A program made the position numbers and the translations under genes. Shown one piece after another: positions 7,767-15,795 of a DNA stretch of 64,000 nt (positions are counted from its first letter, which is position 1; each line of letters begins with the position of its first letter). Origin of the DNA: Fulvivirga lutea (lineage in GTDB: Bacteria; Bacteroidota; Bacteroidia; Cytophagales; Cyclobacteriaceae); NCBI RefSeq assembly GCF_017068455.1, contig NZ_CP070608.1:4073994-4137993 (forward strand), in the 5' to 3' direction. Under the pieces are notes generated by a model that was given only the letters and a program-made list of their open reading frames with translations, was not told where the DNA came from and did no database searches.

Positions 7767-8138
7767 ATGGAAAACTTACTAAAATCTATACTTTTTGCAG
7801 CAGTGCTAAGCATTAGCTCAATAGCACAAGCTCAAACTCCAGAAAGAGTAAAATTATCTCAAACTGCAGGTGAATTTACTCAAACTGAACTCACTCTTGA
7901 GGCAGGAAAACAATATATTTTTGAAGTAACTAACGAGGGTGTGGATCATGAACTAGGATTTGTGATTGCACCCAAAGGAAAAACAGATCAGAAGAATCAT
8001 ATTCCTGAGGCATACTTAAAAAAGACCATCAATGATGGCGAAACGGCTGAATCTAAAACCGTTACGTTGGAAAAAGGCGAGTATGTTTATTTCTGTCCGC
8101 TGAACCCTACACCGCAATATTCCATAATGGTTAAATAA
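7767..8138 (+). CDS. Periplasmic cupredoxin-domain protein
   Basis: A 123-residue protein with a signal peptide ending near AQA-QTP (about residue 22) and a blue-copper-like fold. Ligand candidates are H61 (in VDHELGF), C100 (YFCPLNP) and M111; the position where a second His is usual between Cys and Met is occupied by PTPQY, so a complete type 1 site is not evident. I chose the ATG at 7767 over a TTG at 7740 because it gives a proper signal peptide. It follows the CMD-family gene by 27 nt and ends at a strong terminator. Confidence 0.8.
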   Translation: MENLLKSILFAAVLSISSIAQAQTPERVKLSQTAGEFTQTELTLEAGKQYIFEVTNEGVDHELGFVIAPKGKTDQKNHIPEAYLKKTINDGETAESKTVTLEKGEYVYFCPLNPTPQYSIMVK

Positions 8139-8162
8139 ATAGGTTGAATATTTTCAAATAAT

Positions 8163-8194
8163 AAACCCTCTTTTAAAGAGGGTTTATTGTTTTT
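8163..8194 (+). terminator. Terminator of the CMD-cupredoxin unit
   Basis: A 10-bp perfect stem AAACCCTCTT / AAGAGGGTTT with a 3-nt loop, followed by ATTGTTTTT. Confidence 0.85.
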
Positions 8195-8224
8195 AGGCAG
8201 CGAACAATTTATATATTAGTACGT

Positions 8225-8232
8225 TAGTTTTG
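8225..8232 (+). promoter_or_regulatory. Candidate -7 element for the helix-bundle protein gene
   Basis: TAGTTTTG matches TAnnTTTG and lies 19 nt before the start at 8252. No TTTG box at the usual distance. Confidence 0.35.
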
Positions 8233-8251
8233 GTAATTCAACTCCACTCTT

Positions 8252-8824
8252 ATGTCAAATAAACTTTGGTCCAAATTAAAAGCATTAGCTGCCCTTGTAA
8301 CCGTTTTTCTATTGGTGTTTGCCACTAATAGAATGGATAAAAATCATTTTAAAATGATTCAAAAGTCATTCTCATCTGTCTATGAAGACCGCCTGGTAGC
8401 TAAAGATCACATCTTTAAAATATCGAGACTTTTAGATATTAAAAAGAACGATTTGATTACCGGAGAAATCACAAAGATTGATTTTAACATTAATGATTCG
8501 ATCAATGTGGTAGTTGACAAATACGCCAATACCAGACTTACTGCAAAAGAGGAAAAGTCGATGAATGTGCTGAAGAAAAAACTGAGCAAACTTTATGAAA
8601 TAGAAAAAAGTGGAGATAGTTCAGAGCGAGCAGTTCAAATTGTGGAGGTATTAGGTGAACTCGATAAACTTGCAGAAATACAAATGTTGGAAGCAAAAAG
8701 GGAGTTGGATAAATCTAACAGGCTTGTTGAGAGCAGCAACCTTATTTCAACCCTGGAAATTGGAACCCTCATTTTAATTGGGATTATTATTCAAATGCTC
8801 ATCTTTTTTAAGCCTATAAAATAA
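8252..8824 (+). CDS. Membrane protein with a 4HB_MCP-like extracytoplasmic helix bundle
   Basis: A 190-residue protein with one transmembrane helix at about 9-25 and a second at about 168-185. Between them is a long, charged, helical region resembling the four-helix-bundle sensor domain of chemoreceptors (4HB_MCP). There is no HAMP, methyl-accepting or kinase domain: the protein stops 5 residues after the second helix. It might act as a sensor subunit for another membrane protein. Family assignment is from pattern only. Confidence 0.55.
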   Translation: MSNKLWSKLKALAALVTVFLLVFATNRMDKNHFKMIQKSFSSVYEDRLVAKDHIFKISRLLDIKKNDLITGEITKIDFNINDSINVVVDKYANTRLTAKEEKSMNVLKKKLSKLYEIEKSGDSSERAVQIVEVLGELDKLAEIQMLEAKRELDKSNRLVESSNLISTLEIGTLILIGIIIQMLIFFKPIK

Positions 8825-8846
8825 AAAACCCTCCACTGTTGGAGGG
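8823..8846 (-). terminator. Terminator of the EF-hand gene
   Basis: Stem CCCTCCA / TGGAGGG with a 4-nt loop. On the minus strand it runs into TTTTTT and ends the EF-hand gene. It may also slow plus-strand transcription leaving 8824. Confidence 0.75.
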
Positions 8847-8858
8847 TCTGATGTTCAA

Positions 8859-9389
8859 TTATACATCTAGATAATACCAATCGAATCTACTATACTCGTA
8901 AACTCCAATTGTACCATTATCATTAAAATCCCAATTATCGAAGACATAATCAGCTAATTCATATTCGCTAATGTAATTGTCTTCATCAACATCTACGTCA
9001 GTAAAATAATCAAGATCATAGAGTACATCATGATACTCTTCATAAGTAATTCTACCATCATTATTCACATCAACAAAATTGACTTCTGCTGTGGTAATGT
9101 AATCTTCATAGAAATAGTTATAACCTATAAGCCATTCCTCATCCGATAACATTTGATCACCATCAGTATCGAGACCTGCATATGAAGATTTAAAGAAATC
9201 TTCTTCTAAAATCCCTTCTGTTTCCGATGGATCCCACATTTTGAAATAATTGTCTACGAACTTCTGAGTGAATTCAAATCGTTCAATCAATCCATCATCA
9301 TCCGTATCCCAATCATCAAATGTCATGTCTTGAGCAAATAATTGACTGGTTGCTAATAATGTAGCTATTAAAAAAGTTAATTTTTTCAT
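8859..9389 (-). CDS. Secreted EF-hand calcium-binding protein
   Basis: A 176-residue protein starting MKKLTFLIATLL with a signal peptide cleaved near FAQ (residue 20). Canonical EF-hand loops are visible at residues 28-39 (DTDDDGLIERFE), 74-85, 107-118 (DVNNDGRITYEE), 133-144 and 154-165, plus a degenerate one at 53-64; thus five to six calcium sites in tandem. The protein is very acidic. An in-frame TTG upstream (9455) would add 22 residues before the signal peptide, so the ATG at 9389 is preferred. It is probably exported to the periplasm or cell surface; its role is unknown. Confidence 0.85.
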   Translation of the reverse strand: MKKLTFLIATLLATSQLFAQDMTFDDWDTDDDGLIERFEFTQKFVDNYFKMWDPSETEGILEEDFFKSSYAGLDTDGDQMLSDEEWLIGYNYFYEDYITTAEVNFVDVNNDGRITYEEYHDVLYDLDYFTDVDVDEDNYISEYELADYVFDNWDFNDNGTIGVYEYSRFDWYYLDV

Positions 9390-9545
9390 GATCTTATTTA
9401 GTTTGATTAAAGTTACCCTTATAAGTGCGAAGACTATTCCATCATCCAATAGCACCGAAAATGGCCTTAAATTCGGTTTAATTGTTGATATCGTGCAACG
9501 TGTGGTGTGTAATTAATTCTACAGAAATGTAGTGTTAGTGGCGAA

Positions 9546-10160
9546 TTACTTGCCTATATCAAACAGAAACTTTTCCAGATCAGTACCTTTCAAGTCCTCT
9601 GGTTCATCAATATCATTCAACTCAACTAATACTGATGAAGAGAGATTTGCCTGGTTTATCAGGGCCATTGTTTCATTATATACCTCGGAATGACTCCAGG
9701 AGTCGAGATCGAAAATCGAATAAACAGGTTTAGATAAGCCAACAAGGTAATAACCACCATCTTTGGCCGGACCAATAACTACATCATGATCATCAAGTTC
9801 ATTAAAGGCAGTTTGAATAATATTCGATGTCAGATCATATATATCTGTTCCTACAAGGACAACTTTGGTAGCGCCTTCCTCAAAAGAGTCTTTCATGGCC
9901 TGAGCCATCCTTACACCCAAATTTTCACCTTTTTGCCTCTTCTTCTTGTAAGTGATATTATCCCAGGAATCTTCCCTGTCAACAAATGATGAGTAATATA
10001 CGATCTTGGTTACATTAACATCGGCTGTAACCTCTTGTGTTCGATGGATTAGGTTGTAGTAAACCGCTAATGCCACATCATCACCAAGTTTATTCCCAAG
10101 CCGTGTTTTAGTCTTTCCTAATTCAGGGTTTTTAGCAAAAATAATGAGGTGATCAGTCAT
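9546..10160 (-). CDS. TIGR04282/DUF2064 glycosyltransferase-like protein
   Basis: A 204-residue GT-A fold protein. It opens with LIIFAKNPELGKTKTRLGN, the hallmark of the TIGR04282 'arsenosugar biosynthesis glycosyltransferase' family, and has a VLVGTDIYDLT segment (nucleotide-sugar site region) and GPAKDGGYYLVGL. No radical-SAM ArsS or other arsenic gene is nearby, so the arsenosugar label is doubtful here. It is the last gene of the glycosyltransferase operon and overlaps the rhodanese gene by 8 nt. Confidence 0.85.
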   Translation of the reverse strand: MTDHLIIFAKNPELGKTKTRLGNKLGDDVALAVYYNLIHRTQEVTADVNVTKIVYYSSFVDREDSWDNITYKKKRQKGENLGVRMAQAMKDSFEEGATKVVLVGTDIYDLTSNIIQTAFNELDDHDVVIGPAKDGGYYLVGLSKPVYSIFDLDSWSHSEVYNETMALINQANLSSSVLVELNDIDEPEDLKGTDLEKFLFDIGK

Positions 10161-10653
10161 AAACCTTCACTCCTTTGTTTAGGTATTTAGACCAATTTTT
10201 ATTGTAAGTATGTACACTATCAGTAGGTTGTTGATTCTCATTAATAACAACATGATCAGTATTTTTCCAATCAAATATGCCACCGTATAAGTTGAGTACA
10301 TTGTTGTAGCCCATTTCTTGAAGTTTCTCCCCTATCTTTTCGCTTCTATACCCAACAGAGCAATAGACAACAATTTGTTCATCTTTGTCTATTCCCTGAA
10401 CCATTTGAGGTTCAAAATCATCATAGTCGATAAACTTTGCTGAAGCTATTTTACTTACTTTATACTCCTCTGTTGATCGTGTATCCAATAAAATCAGATT
10501 AGGATTCTTTTGTAGTAAAGTATCCAACTCGCTACTGGTTATCTGTGGCACTGTATTATTTAAAAGTGATTTTACTTTTTTATCAAAATCTTGTTGAGCA
10601 AACATATCATTACAAGCTACGATCGTAAACACTAATAAAATCCATCTAAACAT
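10153..10653 (-). CDS. Exported rhodanese-domain protein
   Basis: A 166-residue protein from the ATG at 10653. Residues 1-20 are a signal sequence; IVAC at 11-14 could be a lipobox, or cleavage may follow MFAQ. A single rhodanese domain follows, with LLDTRSTEEY and the active-site loop C98-S-V-G-Y-R-S, so it is probably catalytically competent for sulfur transfer or binding. The start overlaps the upstream membrane glycosyltransferase by 8 nt and the end overlaps the TIGR04282 gene by 8 nt, implying tight co-expression. An exported rhodanese inside a glycan operon is odd. Confidence 0.85.
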   Translation of the reverse strand: MFRWILLVFTIVACNDMFAQQDFDKKVKSLLNNTVPQITSSELDTLLQKNPNLILLDTRSTEEYKVSKIASAKFIDYDDFEPQMVQGIDKDEQIVVYCSVGYRSEKIGEKLQEMGYNNVLNLYGGIFDWKNTDHVVINENQQPTDSVHTYNKNWSKYLNKGVKVYD

Positions 10654-11989
10654 TTTTTGCCAACCAAGGTGTTCTATTCTTAGATACTTCATAAAGTTCA
10701 TCAATTAGGATAGTAACTATAACTACATATTCTAGTATCACTATCAACATATTTTCCTGAAAGCCTGTTTCAGTATATCCAATATAAGTGAAAAAGATTA
10801 GCAAAGACCACACTATTGTAAACCTGAATTTTGTGAATATCGATACCATTAAAATGGTTGTTACATACCAGGGGTGAACTGTTGTTGAAAGGAGTAGGTA
10901 TACGGTTAATGCCAGCATCATCAACTCAAAAATATTGGCATTCTTTCGGTAAAATAGACTTATACCCATAATACTGAGGAATGAAGCCAAGGCCAGAAAC
11001 TTACCTGCCGTGCCTATGATATTATATCCTTTAAACCAATACCCGATTTCTCTGATGATATAATAGATGCTTGCATTAAATTCAAATTTCTGAAAATACA
11101 ACCCCAGGCTTTCACCCATTCCATGAACAAAGTCAGACTGAAATAATGGAATGAAAAATAATAACGAGAAGACTAGAATTGCCGCGTACCACCTTATTAA
11201 AGGTGCTAGTTTTAACCTTCTTAAAAATAACGGTAGAAATATTACTGGTATTAGCTTGCTAGCAATACTGGCAGCCATGTAAAAGCCTGATTTTACTATA
11301 GCATATTGGTGCATCAAGTACACTGACAACAACAAAAAGAAAATCATAAATGCTTCAAAATGAACATTACCGGTGAGTTCTAAAATCACCAAAGGATTAA
11401 GTGCATACATCAGAATATTTCTTTTCTGAAGTTTATAGCGTTCGAGCAATTTTAAGCCGATAATGATTGAACCTACCTCAGCAAGAAAAATGAGTGACTT
11501 GATGATTATATTACTTATGTAAATGGAATCGGTAGCTAACGTTGATACCCAGTAAATGAATTGAGCAAAAGGTGGATAAATGGTAAAGTATTCCGGTGAG
11601 TTCAATTTTGTATAAAGCGATTGATCCAATCCAGCCATCTCATTTCCAGAGATCATGTAAAAGGAAGGAACCTCAGAAAAAGGGTGAATGCCTGCATTTA
11701 GTAATCTTCCATCCCATATAAACCGATAAATGTCGTCAGACAAAGATGGGAAGGCGAAGACAAGTAAAAATCGTACTAAGAAGGCCAAACCTAAAAGATA
11801 GTTGATCTGAACATCGCTCTTTGAATAGTTTTTAACAAGAACGATATAACAAATGAAGACCAAAGTATAAGCCGGAATTAGAATTCCACTTTCGAACCTT
11901 TGGATAAAAAATGCTATTTGAACATATAATATGATGCTCAAGGCCATTAATAACCAAAAGAACCACTTCCTATTTAGCAGACGCAGCAC
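10646..11989 (-). CDS. Polytopic GT-C/GT87-like mannosyltransferase
   Basis: A 447-residue integral membrane protein with about ten or more hydrophobic helices. Near the first extracytoplasmic loop it has FPSLSDDIYRFIWDGRL, the acidic DD motif expected for polyprenol-phosphate-sugar dependent GT-C enzymes, followed by IHPFSE. Such enzymes transfer mannose or another hexose from a lipid-linked donor to a glycan outside the membrane. It overlaps the upstream GT2 gene by 20 nt. The adjacent DPM1-like enzyme could make its polyprenyl-phosphate donor (inference). The exact sugar is unknown. Confidence 0.75.
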   Translation of the reverse strand: MLRLLNRKWFFWLLMALSIILYVQIAFFIQRFESGILIPAYTLVFICYIVLVKNYSKSDVQINYLLGLAFLVRFLLVFAFPSLSDDIYRFIWDGRLLNAGIHPFSEVPSFYMISGNEMAGLDQSLYTKLNSPEYFTIYPPFAQFIYWVSTLATDSIYISNIIIKSLIFLAEVGSIIIGLKLLERYKLQKRNILMYALNPLVILELTGNVHFEAFMIFFLLLSVYLMHQYAIVKSGFYMAASIASKLIPVIFLPLFLRRLKLAPLIRWYAAILVFSLLFFIPLFQSDFVHGMGESLGLYFQKFEFNASIYYIIREIGYWFKGYNIIGTAGKFLALASFLSIMGISLFYRKNANIFELMMLALTVYLLLSTTVHPWYVTTILMVSIFTKFRFTIVWSLLIFFTYIGYTETGFQENMLIVILEYVVIVTILIDELYEVSKNRTPWLAKNV

Positions 11990-13436
11990 CCGGTAAACTC
12001 TTTATTGAGTGATAAAATACCATCGCAAAACCTATGGCTAACATGAGGTGAAAAATTACAAGGCCCCAGTCCTTTAAAAATATACCACTGCTTACACCAA
12101 AGAAAAAATAGAAACTCAAAAATGCCTCTGACAATATGAGAAGGTTGAGCTTTGGCTTGATGTACGTGTTGTTTACCCAAGAATCTGTCTTGCTTTTAAT
12201 GTTGAACTTGGGTGTTCTAATAAACTCACTTTTAAACCCAAACAAACCCTCTAAAACAGCTAGCCCATTATGAAGCGAAAGCCCCATTGAAACCGTTAAA
12301 AACATAGGATATATTTTAAAAAAGTACTTTGACGAATAGTTGGTGAGGGTATTTTTGGTTGCAACCCAATAAAAGAAAGTAATTGAGAAAAAACCGAGCA
12401 GAAAAACGCTGCCTATGTCAAACAGCAATTCTAACCTTGGATTCGCATCTTTAATAAAGAGCATGGGTATGCTCAATAATGAAGCAATTAGAAGACATAC
12501 AAACACCGAACTATTAAACAAATGAAAAACGGCATGTATTTTACTCCCAAAACCTAAATCAGATTTTAGCACTTTACCTAAATTCTTCTTGGCCGTTTCT
12601 GCTGCACCTTTATTCCATCTGTATTGTTGAGATTTAACTGCTGACATGATAACCGGCAACTCAGCGGGAGCTACACAGTCTTCTAAGTACTTAAACTTCC
12701 AGCCCTTTAGTTGCGCCCGATAGCTTAAATCTAAATCTTCAGTTAATGTATCAGCAGACCAACCGCCAGCATCATTAATACATTCTTTCCTCCACACTCC
12801 TCCAGTACCATTAAAATTAATAAAACTGTTGGCGTGATTTCTACCAGTTTGTTCCACAGAAAAGTGTGCATCTAGTCCAAACGCCTGAAGCTCTGTGAGC
12901 AGTGAATAATCTCTATTTAAGTGGCCCCATCTGGTTTGTACTACACCTATATTAGCCTCGAATTGCGGTAAGGTCTTAAGTAAAAAATCTGGCTCAGGTA
13001 GAAAATCTGAATCAAAAATAGCAATGAATTCACCTTTACACATTTGCATTCCATATTGTAAAGCTCCTGCTTTAAACCCTTCCCGGGTTGGCCTTCTGAT
13101 GTGTTGAATGTCCAGGCCCGTATTCTGTAATTTTTCAACTAATGCTGCAGTGAGTTCCACTGTCTCATCGGTGGAATCATCCAATACCTGAATCTCTAAT
13201 TTATCCTTTGGGTAAACGAATTGAGCCACTTTTATCAGTAAGCGCTCTACAACATATTTTTCGTTATAAATAGGAAGTTGAACAGTTACATAAGGGTAGT
13301 CTTTCAACGTTGATGGAGCCTGAGTTTGATTTTTCTTAGACTTCAGGTAGTGCCACGTTAAGTTCAATTGGCTTAGGCTGAAGACAAAAATAAACAGTAA
13401 TGCAAGGCTATATGGTACAATAACTAACCACTCCAT
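11970..13436 (-). CDS. Family 2 glycosyltransferase, cellulose-synthase-like, membrane bound
   Basis: A 488-residue processive-type GT2. One N-terminal transmembrane helix (3-24) precedes the catalytic domain with QVLDDSTDET (83-92), the DxD D142-S-D144, TED (232-234) and QQYRW (270-274). Several C-terminal membrane helices follow (from about 300). All catalytic motifs of the cellulose synthase/CsbB-like superfamily are intact, so it likely builds a beta-linked glycan or glycolipid. One nt separates it from the upstream GT2 stop. No PilZ domain is seen. Confidence 0.88.
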   Translation of the reverse strand: MEWLVIVPYSLALLFIFVFSLSQLNLTWHYLKSKKNQTQAPSTLKDYPYVTVQLPIYNEKYVVERLLIKVAQFVYPKDKLEIQVLDDSTDETVELTAALVEKLQNTGLDIQHIRRPTREGFKAGALQYGMQMCKGEFIAIFDSDFLPEPDFLLKTLPQFEANIGVVQTRWGHLNRDYSLLTELQAFGLDAHFSVEQTGRNHANSFINFNGTGGVWRKECINDAGGWSADTLTEDLDLSYRAQLKGWKFKYLEDCVAPAELPVIMSAVKSQQYRWNKGAAETAKKNLGKVLKSDLGFGSKIHAVFHLFNSSVFVCLLIASLLSIPMLFIKDANPRLELLFDIGSVFLLGFFSITFFYWVATKNTLTNYSSKYFFKIYPMFLTVSMGLSLHNGLAVLEGLFGFKSEFIRTPKFNIKSKTDSWVNNTYIKPKLNLLILSEAFLSFYFFFGVSSGIFLKDWGLVIFHLMLAIGFAMVFYHSIKSLPGAASAK

Positions 13437-13437
13437 A

Positions 13438-14127
13438 TTACAAGTACTTAAAAATGGTCCAAATTATTTTATATCCTGCCATGACAGTTCCCTTAACCGT
13501 TCCGGAAACTTTCGAAAAGCCTATTCTTTTTCTATAATTCACTGGCACTTCTGTACATTTCATTTTCATTTTAGCTGCCTTCAGTTGCATCTCCACAGTC
13601 CAGCCATATGTTTTGTCTTTCATATTCAATGCTATTAAACTTTCATATTTAATAGCCCTGAATGGACCTAAATCAGTGAAATTTACATTATAAAACAACT
13701 TTAATAAACCTGTAGCCAACCAATTACCAAAAACTTGCTGCGGTGTCATTGCTCCTTTCTCCTTGTTGCCCAACGCTCTCGACCCAATCACCAAATCCAT
13801 GTCCTGTTCAATGATAGGCTTTATTAAATCCTTCATTTCCTCAGGATAGTCAGAGTAATCTGCATCTAAAAATACAACAATATGAGGTTTGTTTTCTTGT
13901 TGTTTGATATACTCAATACCCTTCAGACAAGCCCTGCCATATCCTTTAACTTCTTCCCTCAGAACAGTTGCCCCAGCCTTAGCTGCTGCCTTTTCAGTAT
14001 CATCAGTAGAAGCATTATTGACTACAATTACTTCACTCACAATGTCATTAGGTATTTCTGCAATAACAGAGCCTACTCCATTTTCTTCATTAAAGGCGGG
14101 TATAATTACTTTAACTATCTGCTTCAT
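13438..14127 (-). CDS. Family 2 glycosyltransferase, polyprenyl-phosphate sugar synthase-like
   Basis: A 229-residue soluble GT2 of the DPM1/DpgS type: VIIPAFNEENGVG at the start, NNASTDDT, and the metal/nucleotide site FLDADYSDYPEEM. The C-terminal helix lacks long membrane segments. It probably transfers a hexose from a nucleotide sugar to polyprenyl phosphate, supplying the downstream GT-C enzyme. It is the first gene of the five-gene operon and is preceded by a promoter with an overlapping palindrome. Confidence 0.85.
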   Translation of the reverse strand: MKQIVKVIIPAFNEENGVGSVIAEIPNDIVSEVIVVNNASTDDTEKAAAKAGATVLREEVKGYGRACLKGIEYIKQQENKPHIVVFLDADYSDYPEEMKDLIKPIIEQDMDLVIGSRALGNKEKGAMTPQQVFGNWLATGLLKLFYNVNFTDLGPFRAIKYESLIALNMKDKTYGWTVEMQLKAAKMKMKCTEVPVNYRKRIGFSKVSGTVKGTVMAGYKIIWTIFKYL

Positions 14128-14135
14128 TCAGGGTT

Positions 14136-14166
14136 GCAAAGTAAACCAATCCTTGGTTTGCGCAAA
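14136..14166 (-). promoter_or_regulatory. Promoter with overlapping palindrome for the glycosyltransferase operon
   Basis: On the minus strand TTTG (14163-14166), 19 nt, then TACTTTGC (14136-14143), a near match to the Bacteroidota promoter. The spacer contains a perfect palindrome AAACCAA-TCC-TTGGTTT (14143-14159), a plausible repressor operator. The start codon is only about 8 nt downstream, so the leader is very short. Confidence 0.42.
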
Positions 14167-14186
14167 GTCATATTAATGACAGATGG

Positions 14187-15695
14187 TCATCTGGGTAAAT
14201 TAATTTGGAAAGTAACACCATTGTCGGCACTGAGCAGGGTTATTTTACCATGAAGTTTTTCTAAAGCAAGTTTTACAGCATAGAGTCCAAGGCCTGAGCC
14301 TTGAGATTTTTCGTTCCCTCGTTTAAACATATCAAATATGGAATCTCGTTGGTCTGCATCTATTCCTACTCCATTGTCTTTGTAAGTAATTCGAATGTGT
14401 TTTTGTCCTACAAGTTCGGTTGATAAATCAATCTTTACTATATCGCTATTGCGATACATAATCGAATTTTTTACCAACTCAGAAAAAAGCACACTCAGAA
14501 CTGTTTTGTCACTTTTAACAATAGCATTGCCTCCAAATTTTAGATCGACTCTGTGAAAACCTAGCTCATTACACTGGTCAGTTACGGCATCTTCGAAAAC
14601 TTCACGAATACTGAGCTGTGCCAAATCCAATTCCTGTTTCTTAATTTCAAAAACAGAGTTAATACCGCGTATTCTTGTTTCAAGTTGATTAACACTTGTA
14701 GTTATAAAATCATAATATTCTTTCCCATTATTAGTATCTGCTTGCGCTAAATTTACTACGCCCTTCAATGAAGCAATTGGCCCCTGAATGTCGTGTGACG
14801 ATCTATATAGAAATGTTTCTAAATCCTGATTGGCCTCCAGTAGCTCTTTAGTGCGTTTTTTCACTTGTTTATCCAACGTGTCATTTCGAGCTTGTATAAT
14901 CAAATTAGCCTTTTCAAGTTTTAAGTTCGCCTCTTTAATCATTTCATTTTGGATTTCAATTTCTTCATTACGCTCTTCTAAAAGTTGCTGGTTCTGTTCC
15001 TCTTTGGTTAAAACGTTCCTCATGTAAGTGAAGAGGAAAATCATAAATGGCACGAACAGTACGGATGTAAAAAGAATGTTTTTTATTAAATCTTCCCGAG
15101 CTTCTTGAAGAAACGAGTCAAATTCCTGATCAACTTGTAGTATAGCTACCACCTCACCTTTCGAATTTTTTATTGGAGCAAAAGCACTCAACCAGGTTCC
15201 ATTTTCTGTTTGGTATTCATCTATTACTCCTCCAACACTATAATTCATTCTTAGTTGCGAAGGGTAATTAACAAACATATGTCTGTAGTAAGGCTGTTCC
15301 GATGAGGTAATTATAAATTCGTACTCATTATGACCCTGATTGAAAACCATCGTATAAATGGGGCTTTCTAGCGCATTGAGTTGCTTTACCTTATTAAGTT
15401 GCCTGTGTAATCTCAGGTAAATTGAGTCTTCTTCCGATGAAATAATATCATTCTTTTTGTGATAGGTATTTACAATGTATTCATGTGCATCACCATCAAT
15501 GAATTGACTTGCTGTTAATGAAATTGCTCTAAGCTTTTGAAGAACCAGTGCTTTAGATTTCTCCTTGTGAAGAAAGTGCGATGAGATTATGAAATAGATA
15601 AGCAATATTCCGATGGCAGATAATATTACCGCCATGAATCTGTTTTTTCTCTTGAGTCTGCTGATCAACTTAGACATGAGCCTTTTTAACGTCAA
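14187..15695 (-). CDS. Sensor histidine kinase with extracytoplasmic domain
   Basis: A 502-residue kinase. Transmembrane helices at about 20-38 and 206-224 flank a roughly 165-residue extracytoplasmic sensor region of Cache-like length. A coiled coil (about 235-290) leads to the dimerisation helix with SSHDIQGPIASLKG, where the His is the phosphoacceptor. The ATPase domain shows KNSIMYRNSD, DNGVGIDADQR and GSGLGLYAVKLALEKLHG. No response regulator gene is adjacent, so it is an orphan kinase. It lies 59 nt upstream of the glycosyltransferase operon on the same strand, with that operon's promoter between them. Confidence 0.9.
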   Translation of the reverse strand: MTLKRLMSKLISRLKRKNRFMAVILSAIGILLIYFIISSHFLHKEKSKALVLQKLRAISLTASQFIDGDAHEYIVNTYHKKNDIISSEEDSIYLRLHRQLNKVKQLNALESPIYTMVFNQGHNEYEFIITSSEQPYYRHMFVNYPSQLRMNYSVGGVIDEYQTENGTWLSAFAPIKNSKGEVVAILQVDQEFDSFLQEAREDLIKNILFTSVLFVPFMIFLFTYMRNVLTKEEQNQQLLEERNEEIEIQNEMIKEANLKLEKANLIIQARNDTLDKQVKKRTKELLEANQDLETFLYRSSHDIQGPIASLKGVVNLAQADTNNGKEYYDFITTSVNQLETRIRGINSVFEIKKQELDLAQLSIREVFEDAVTDQCNELGFHRVDLKFGGNAIVKSDKTVLSVLFSELVKNSIMYRNSDIVKIDLSTELVGQKHIRITYKDNGVGIDADQRDSIFDMFKRGNEKSQGSGLGLYAVKLALEKLHGKITLLSADNGVTFQINLPR

Positions 15696-15742
15696 TCAAA
15701 TAGTCTGGTTGAATGAATAAGGTCTTACAACCGACAGAACAT

Positions 15743-15774
15743 AAAAAAAGCAACCCGATATGTCAGGTTGCTTT
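15743..15774 (-). terminator. Terminator of proS
   Basis: A 9-bp stem AAAGCAACC / GGTTGCTTT; on the minus strand it continues as a T run. It lies 22 nt past the proS stop. Confidence 0.85.
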
Positions 15775-15795
15775 CATTTGTTGGTATCAATTTAA

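Noticed and set aside
9546..10160. Arsenosugar biosynthesis function
   Set aside because: The family name is the only support; no radical-SAM ArsS, arsenite methyltransferase or ars operon gene is nearby.
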